Shown piece after piece: positions 18,286 to 23,568 of a stretch of 23,568 nucleotides of DNA (position 1 is the first letter of the stretch; every line of letters starts with the position of its first letter). Under the pieces are notes generated by a model. That model saw only the letters and a list, made by a program, of their open reading frames with translations, searched no databases and was not told the DNA's origin. Source of the stretch: Silene noctiflora (Eukaryota; Streptophyta; Magnoliopsida; Caryophyllales; Caryophyllaceae); the NCBI GenBank assembly GCA_009801015.1, contig VHZZ01005956.1:26161-49728 (forward strand). The letters are read 5' to 3'. Position numbers and translations under genes: made by a program.

Positions 18286-21200
18286 CTACATTACTGATTT
18301 AGCTGCCTCAATAACCGCCTCAGCTGTAATTCCATACTCCTGGTATATCTTTCCTGCAGGTGCACTGGCTCCAAATTTGTCAATACCAATGGCCTTACCC
18401 TTGGACCCAACGATCTTACCCCACCCGAATGTTGAGGCGGCTTCAATGCTAACCCTAGAGGTTACAGCCTCGGGGAGAACACTCTCCTTGTACTCATCAG
18501 ACTGTAAGTCGAACAACTCCCAGGAAACGAAGGACACAACTCTGACTGTCTTTCCTTCTTTTCTGAGCTCATCACCGGCTTTAGCTGCAATTTCTAGCTC
18601 GGAACCAGTACCGATCAGAATAACATCGGGCTTGTTACCTGAAGAGTTGTCGGAGATTGTGTACCCTCCCTTTGCAACTCCTTCAATGGATGTGCCGGGA
18701 AGTTGAGGAAGCTTTTGCCGGGAAAGAGCCAGGATTGATGGGGTCTTTCTCTTCTCAACTGCAACCTTGTAACAACCAGCTGTCTCGTTTCCGTCAGCTG
18801 GGCGGAGCATTAGGATATTGGGCATGGCCCGGAAACTGGCTAGGTGTTCAATGGGTTGATGGGTAGGCCCGTCCTCTCCAAGCCCAATGGAATCGTGGGT
18901 CATCACGTAGATGACTCTGGCCTCGGACAAGGCTGAAATTCTCATTGCTCCTCTCATGTAATCTGTGAAGACAAAGAAGGTAGCACAGTATGGGACGAAT
19001 CCTGGGCTGTGAAGAGCAATGCCATTACAGATGGCTCCCATCCCGTGTTCTCTGACACCAAAACGGACATTTCTTTCTTCAGGTGTTGCCTTTTGGAAGT
19101 CTCCATACATCTTCAACAGGGTCATGTTTGAAGATGCGAGATCTGCACTTCCTCCAATAAGTCCTGGAATAACCTTCGCAAGAGCATTCAAGTTCGCCTG
19201 GGATAGGTTTCTGGTAGCATCACCTGGGTTCTCAGGTGTGTAAGTCTGCAATAGTTCAGAGTTAGGTGACCCAGTTAGCGCCAAAGTATTGGTTTGTTTC
19301 GTTGACACAAGTTACATGAATGAAAATACCCAGGTTCTTCGAACATTCTCAAAATACCTAGCCCCTTAGGTAGGTGGAAGTTCTCTTGGGGATTATTATA
19401 ATTCGTGTTTTACCAAACTACTTTTGGGAAATTCCCATGAAAGTAGAAAATAATACAATCTCCTAACATTGGCGAAAGACATACTCCGTAGTAAACTAAA
19501 CAATCACTTATGTAGTCAGGAGGAGGCTTAGCAGAAGAGAGGATTGTGTAAATTCTTACAGGTAGTGCTTTCTCCCAACCAGCGGGAAATTCACCAGTAA
19601 TGATGGAATTCAACTCTGCTGCTTCTTCAGGGTACTTCTTTTGGTATTCTGCATACTTGGCGTTCCAATCAGCTTCAAGGGAAGCCCCCTCGGGAGTGTG
19701 GCGGCTCCAGTGCCTTCATAGTCCAAAATCACAAATCAATAACTAAAAGGCCAAATACTCCATTACTCGATTAGACAATTCATGGAACAAAGAGAGAAAA
19801 TCTCGATTTTTGTTGCTTACTTCTTTACATCCTCTGGAACATGGAAAGGCTCATATGGCCAACCAAGATTCTGCCTTGTCGCGTCAACTTCCTTGGCGCC
19901 CAATGCACTTCCGTGAACACTGTAAGAGTTTGCCTTGTTGGGGGAACCAAAACCAATTGTGGTGGTGACCTAAATATAGTAACAACATTTCAACATTATC
20001 AGTATATAACCTTGACGAGGACCAGTCTGCTTCAGTACGACTAAAAGAAGTTAATTACGGAAAGATGATTAGTATCAAAGCCTAAAAATTAGACCTTGAT
20101 CATAGTAGGTTTGTCTGTGACTGACTTAGCCTCCTTGATTGCAGCACGAATCTCGTCGTACCCTGTGTTACCATTCTTAACCCAGATAACGTGCCATCCA
20201 AGGGCCTCAAACCGCTTATCAACATTCTCCGTGAATGCTATCTCAGTGTCTCCATCAATGGAGATGTGGTTGTCATCATAAAGGGCAATCAATTTTCCTA
20301 GACCCCAGTGACCAGCAAGGGAGCATGCTTCTTGCGAAATTCCTTCCATTTGGCAACCATCCCCAAGGATGACATATCTGAAAAAGATCATGTCGATGCT
20401 AATATGTTAGCATTATACTAACAAACTAACGTTACCCACCAATTCTAATGTGAGATTGTCTCATGATAAGATTACATGAGACTGATCGGTAGTACTTTGT
20501 ATAAGTTAGTTATCTCTTAATTTCGGTTTTTAGTGGTTAATGGGTACTGTATATAAATAAAGTGGCTTGACCTCACATAATATTAATATGAGATCGTTTC
20601 TCACAAGACTAATAAGTAATAACTAGTCTATTCAAAATCCCTGGGGAATGGAACCATGCGATCTTACGTGTAATGGTCGACAATTTCAGCATCAGGCTTG
20701 TTGAATCTTGCAGCCAAATGCTTCTCAGCAAGAGCCAAACCAACAGCATTCGCAATACCCTGACCAAGAGGTCCTGAGTAGAATGACATAATATGTGATC
20801 ATTATAATCCATTGTACAGCAATTACCACATAAGGTTTTGTGTTTACAGTAACAGTGAACTGAAATCCTAGAACACCAAAAGAAACCCACCTGTAGTAAC
20901 TTCAATTCCAGGAGTCTCAAAGTTCTCAGGATGACCGGGTGATCTGCTTCCCCATTGTCGGAAAGACTTCAGGTCATCTTCCTGTTCACCAAAATGCAGG
21001 TCTCACTTAAGCTTAAATAGTTGCAACCTTCTTTCAAATTACAATTCTCGATTGCACAAAATTCTTATTGACTTCCATACCGACAGAACCATGAATCAAG
21101 ACTCATAATACTAGTAAATATACAGCTGATCATCATCTAATAATTTAGAGCTACACATATTTCAGTCATAACTACAACAATTAATTTGAACACTGCTGCT

Positions 21201-22163
21201 TCAATTAACCTAATCATGTATTCATCTGCAAGACTGCAAGCATCAGTCAGTAATCAATCAGAAATCAGAGTTACTCCATGCTACAGAATTATCAATTTCC
21301 CGAGATCTATAATCCGTCTCAGATCATTTGTTTACTTTCGATTAAAATACCTTTCAAAAATATTAAAACGGGTAAACAAATGATTATGAAGTACTTTTCA
21401 ATAAAGTCAATAGTTAGATTCAGCTAATTTCAGCACCTCAAACATCAATTATAATCCCTGTATTAGCATTATCGACAATGAGAAGTTATTTCGACACAAC
21501 CCAAAATGAAAATAGCATAAAGAATTACATCGACTGCTACTTCACGATACAAAGGAGCGCGAGCAATTTGCTATATTCCATCATAATCCAAAACTAAATT
21601 CAGCACTTGGCAATACAAAGAAGCGCGACCAATTCAAATTATTCGATCATAATCCAGAACTAAAGAATAACGAGTCTTACCAGCACACTGTCGTAACCAG
21701 CAAGATGAAGAAGAGCATACTGAAGCATACACCCATGACCAGCAGACAACACAAACCTATCCCTATTAAACCAATACGGATTTTTCGGGTTATACCTCAT
21801 CACCTCATCATACAAAATATGACCCATAGGCGCACACCCCATAGGCAAACCTGGGTGACCCGAATTCGCCTTCTCAACCGCATCAATCGCCAAAAAGCGT
21901 ATCGTATTCACCGACTTAGTCACAACCTCATCCGCCGTCTCCGTCTCCACACTCTCCACCGCCGCCGCCTTCACCACCACCGCAACGCGTGATCCCACGC
22001 GCTTCCTCCACGCGCCACCAGCTCGCAACGCGCCACCGTGCTTGACACCTGTCAACGGCAGCAGCAGCGACGGGGTGGCGGCGGTAGCGGTGGTGGTGGC
22101 GGGGAGTTTCGGGTGGGAGATGAGGGACTGGCGAGACAGTGTGAAAGATGATGAGGCCGACAT
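18286..22163 (-). CDS. Transketolase, chloroplastic, 7 exons, 741 aa
   Basis: Thiamine-diphosphate enzyme moving two-carbon ketol units between sugar phosphates in the Calvin cycle and plastid pentose phosphate pathway, in the stroma. Exons in transcript order: 21681-22163, 20891-20981, 20668-20773, 20095-20377, 19821-19969, 19560-19713, 18286-19245. All introns are GT-AG and phases fit, giving 2226 bases. Residues 1 to about 66 are Ser/Thr/Ala/Arg-rich and fit a transit peptide ending near VVVKA. The mature enzyme starts near AAVESVETE. Active-site features: H103 ([10 protein letters not shown]), H143 ([11 protein letters not shown]), the cofactor motif GDG at 232-234 through N263, and the catalytic glutamate E488 ([14 protein letters not shown]). 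[15 protein letters not shown] and the C-terminal domain are intact. Length equals that of known plant plastid forms. No lesions were found, so it should be functional. The codon at 161 (Leu, before EDDLKSFRQ) sits at an exon junction where the family usually has Lys. Confidence 0.97.
20447..20610. mobile_element. Probable MITE in transketolase intron 3 (TGAGA...TCTCA type)
   Basis: TGAGATTGTCTCAT at 20451-20464 and ATGAGATCGTTTCTCACA at 20588-20605 form imperfect inverted repeats about 140 bp apart. Each end is also internally palindromic (TGAGA/TCTCA). No convincing target duplication was seen, so limits and superfamily are open. Confidence 0.45.
21312..21391. mobile_element. Diverged Stowaway-like MITE in transketolase intron 1
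   Basis: ATCCGTCTCAGATCATTTGTTTAC on the left pairs with GGGTAAACAAATGATTATGAAG on the right, with TA at 21310-21311 and 21392-21393. The ATCATTTGTTTAC core is the same as in the elements at 1338 and 3073, which indicates one family. Confidence 0.7.
21547..21665. repeat. Two-unit tandem repeat, about 66 bp, beside the exon 1 donor
   Basis: ATACAAAGGAGCGCGAGCAA with TCATAATCCAAAACTAA, and ATACAAAGAAGCGCGACCAA with TCATAATCCAGAACTAA, follow one another with a 66-base spacing. The second unit ends 15 bases short of the transketolase exon 1 splice donor. Confidence 0.7.
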
Positions 22164-22257
22164 TTCCTTGATGATCTTAATATCAATTTATTTTTTAGAG
22201 ACGGGGGTTTATTATTAAATAATTAAAGTTAGTTGGCGGAGCGGGGAGTGTTGTATG

Positions 22258-22800
22258 GGGATAAGAAGAGAGTGAGGAGTGAGTGTTGTTGGAATGATAT
22301 GAGAGGATGAGGGTGTGGGGCCCAAAAATCTTGTTATGAAACATGGATGTCCGCTAAGTGGGAGATCGGGTTCGGACCGTCGGATCGGGTGTGTGGAATG
22401 ATCTTGGCCGTTGGTTGTGGGTAGGAAATGGTAGGCTTTCAAACTTTGGGTTCGAGGGATATGTATTTATGAATATGAATATGCTTCTATGGAAATAGTA
22501 TCTTGAGCAACTTTGTGATCACAGTGGTTAGCAACACAAATGATAATATCTCAGTTGGAGTCGTTTGTGTAGGCTATGAATTTATAATCCCGTTCTTTTG
22601 GATTGAAACTCTTTAAGTTGACTTGAAATGAACAACAAAACTAAAGTTAAATTATGTAACTAAAATAAATCAGGGCTAATCGGCTAAAAGGTTAGACATA
22701 AGTTTATAAATGAATTACTAATACTTTGTTCTATTTTTTTTTTTTCAATTAACCTCATTTTCCACTTTTTCGTATAAAACGTGACGTCATGACACGTGGG
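22258..22800. promoter_or_regulatory. Transketolase upstream region with I-box and C-box/G-box pair
   Basis: GGATAAGA (I-box core) lies at about 22259-22266, some 100 bases above the start codon. Farther up, the palindrome TGACGTCA (22782-22789) is followed four bases later by the G-box ACACGTGG (22792-22799). These are binding cores for plant bZIP factors, and I-box and G-box motifs recur in light-regulated photosynthesis genes, which suits this enzyme. No clear TATA box was identified near the ATG; the leader is AT-rich. The motifs are seen directly, and their use is inferred. Confidence 0.45.
22587..22665. repeat. Partial second copy of the CCNGTTCTTTTGGA MITE family
   Basis: CCCGTTCTTTTGGATTGAAAC at about 22589 and the following TTGACTTGAAATGAAC parallel the left half of the element at 8938 (CCCTGTTCTTTTGGACTGAAAC, GAGCTGAAATGAAC). 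The right terminal repeat was not found, so this copy is truncated or decayed. Confidence 0.5.
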
Positions 22801-23137
22801 ATATTGAAATGAGGAATAAATGTGATGGAGAAAATGGACGGTGTATATTTAATTAAAGTGTTCCTTATTCTAATCTACTTATTATTAAGATTATGATGAT
22901 TGTTCTACAAGTAAATTTTAATCAAATTAATATTAACAAACAAAGAACGAGTATATCACTCATTTACAGTGTTGGCAAAAGCCAAACACTCAAATAACGG
23001 AATAAAAAAAAAAAAACAAGAACTTTTGGTTGCTTTACCAATTACCGCGAGCTAAACGAGTCGTCGGTGCTTCAACAAGTTGTGCTAAACACTAATTTAA
23101 CAATGTTAGCAAATGTAACTCCTTGATTAATGAAATA
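22801..23137. other. Intergenic AT-rich sequence
   Basis: No gene or transposon ends are recognised. A short A-run lies at 23006-23017. Confidence 0.35.
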
Positions 23138-23568
23138 CTAGTTTGACACCCGTTGCAACCGCAACGGGATAATTAACTTAGTTATAATTTTGCATCATAT
23201 GTCTAATTTTGTTTACAAATTATTAAAATATCTTTTTCAAATAAAATAAAAGATAAAGCACTTTGAAAAAAGGTTATAAGGCTTAATATTTGTATGTTAT
23301 TGTTATAACTGACAAACGGATTGATACCAAAGTTCAACGATACTCTTATTATAGTCATGGTATAACCCAACCTTATGATAATCTGTTGATGTGGGACAAT
23401 TCAACTATTTATACGTAGTATATATTTATCACACCTACATTATTTTTCAATGTGGAACAAATAATATATTTAGAAGTACACAATATTTTTCGCACCTAAT
23501 TCGNCATCAAACCCGGTTTAATAATGAGCAAATATTATACTATCTATTAATATTCGTACGTTTTTTTT
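23138..23568 (-). mobile_element. 3' end of a Helitron-like element, running off the right edge
   Basis: On the - strand a perfect 8-bp stem with a 4-base loop, CCCGTTGC-GGTT-GCAACGGG (23149-23168), is followed seven bases later by CTAG at 23138-23141, then a T. Helitrons end with a short GC-rich hairpin a few bases before CTRR and insert ahead of a T. The 5' TC end, on this strand toward higher coordinates, is not within the window or not recognisable. No Rep-helicase coding is seen, so this is a non-autonomous or partial copy. Confidence 0.55.

Noticed and set aside
18281..18706. 141-codon + strand frame
   Set aside because: Antisense shadow of transketolase exon 7.
20609..20920. - strand frame of 103 codons across transketolase exons 2-3
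   Set aside because: Alternate-frame reading across exon 3 and its flanking introns. The exon model in another frame matches transketolase.

Overview
The window is nuclear DNA of a flowering plant. It has split genes with GT-AG introns, plastid-targeted proteins, plant-only families (organellar PPR, pectin methylesterase inhibitor, S-protein homologue) and many short plant-type transposons. The recurrent ACTCCGTA and GACCGTCTCA motifs and a transketolase of 741 codons suggest a eudicot, perhaps Caryophyllales. That placement is an inference. A few N bases (near 3454 and 23504) show that it is draft assembly.

Layout. (1) Positions 716-8221, + strand: a seven-exon gene for the RNA polymerase III stalk subunit RPC8 (the RPC25/Rpb7 family). 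Its third intron is about 5.7 kb. It holds a broken copy of the first exon of a complex I NDUFS5 gene, a diverged segmental duplication, several Stowaway-type MITEs, a probable Mutator-type MITE with a 9-bp target duplication, a SINE 3' end, a LINE 3' end and a CGGTTCGG-rich element. (2) 9462-10070, - strand: an invertase/pectin methylesterase inhibitor-like secreted protein. (3) 10691-12247, - strand: an intronless E-class PPR protein matching OTP70, a chloroplast rpoC1 splicing factor. (4) 13010-13655, - strand: one or two exons matching only the N-terminal domain of IRE/IREH1-type AGC kinases, with its own stop and no kinase domain. (5) 15007-15202: a Mutator-like MITE with nested palindromes and a perfect 10-bp flanking repeat. 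(6) 16690-17070, - strand: a small secreted S-protein-homologue-like gene. (7) 18286-22163, - strand: a complete seven-exon chloroplast transketolase, with MITEs and a tandem repeat in its introns and a C-box/G-box pair about 0.6 kb upstream. (8) From 23138 to beyond the right edge: the 3' end of a probable Helitron on the - strand.

The genes do not form a pathway or operon. OTP70 (plastid RNA polymerase gene expression) and transketolase (Calvin cycle and pentose phosphate) both act in the plastid, but their closeness is probably chance. I found no tRNA, rRNA, CRISPR or obviously new defence-like system. The most unusual parts are the layered RPC8 intron, whose two paralogous blocks serve as each other's empty sites for several insertions, and the kinase-less IRE-type domain gene. 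No similarity search was run. Family assignments come from motif recognition.
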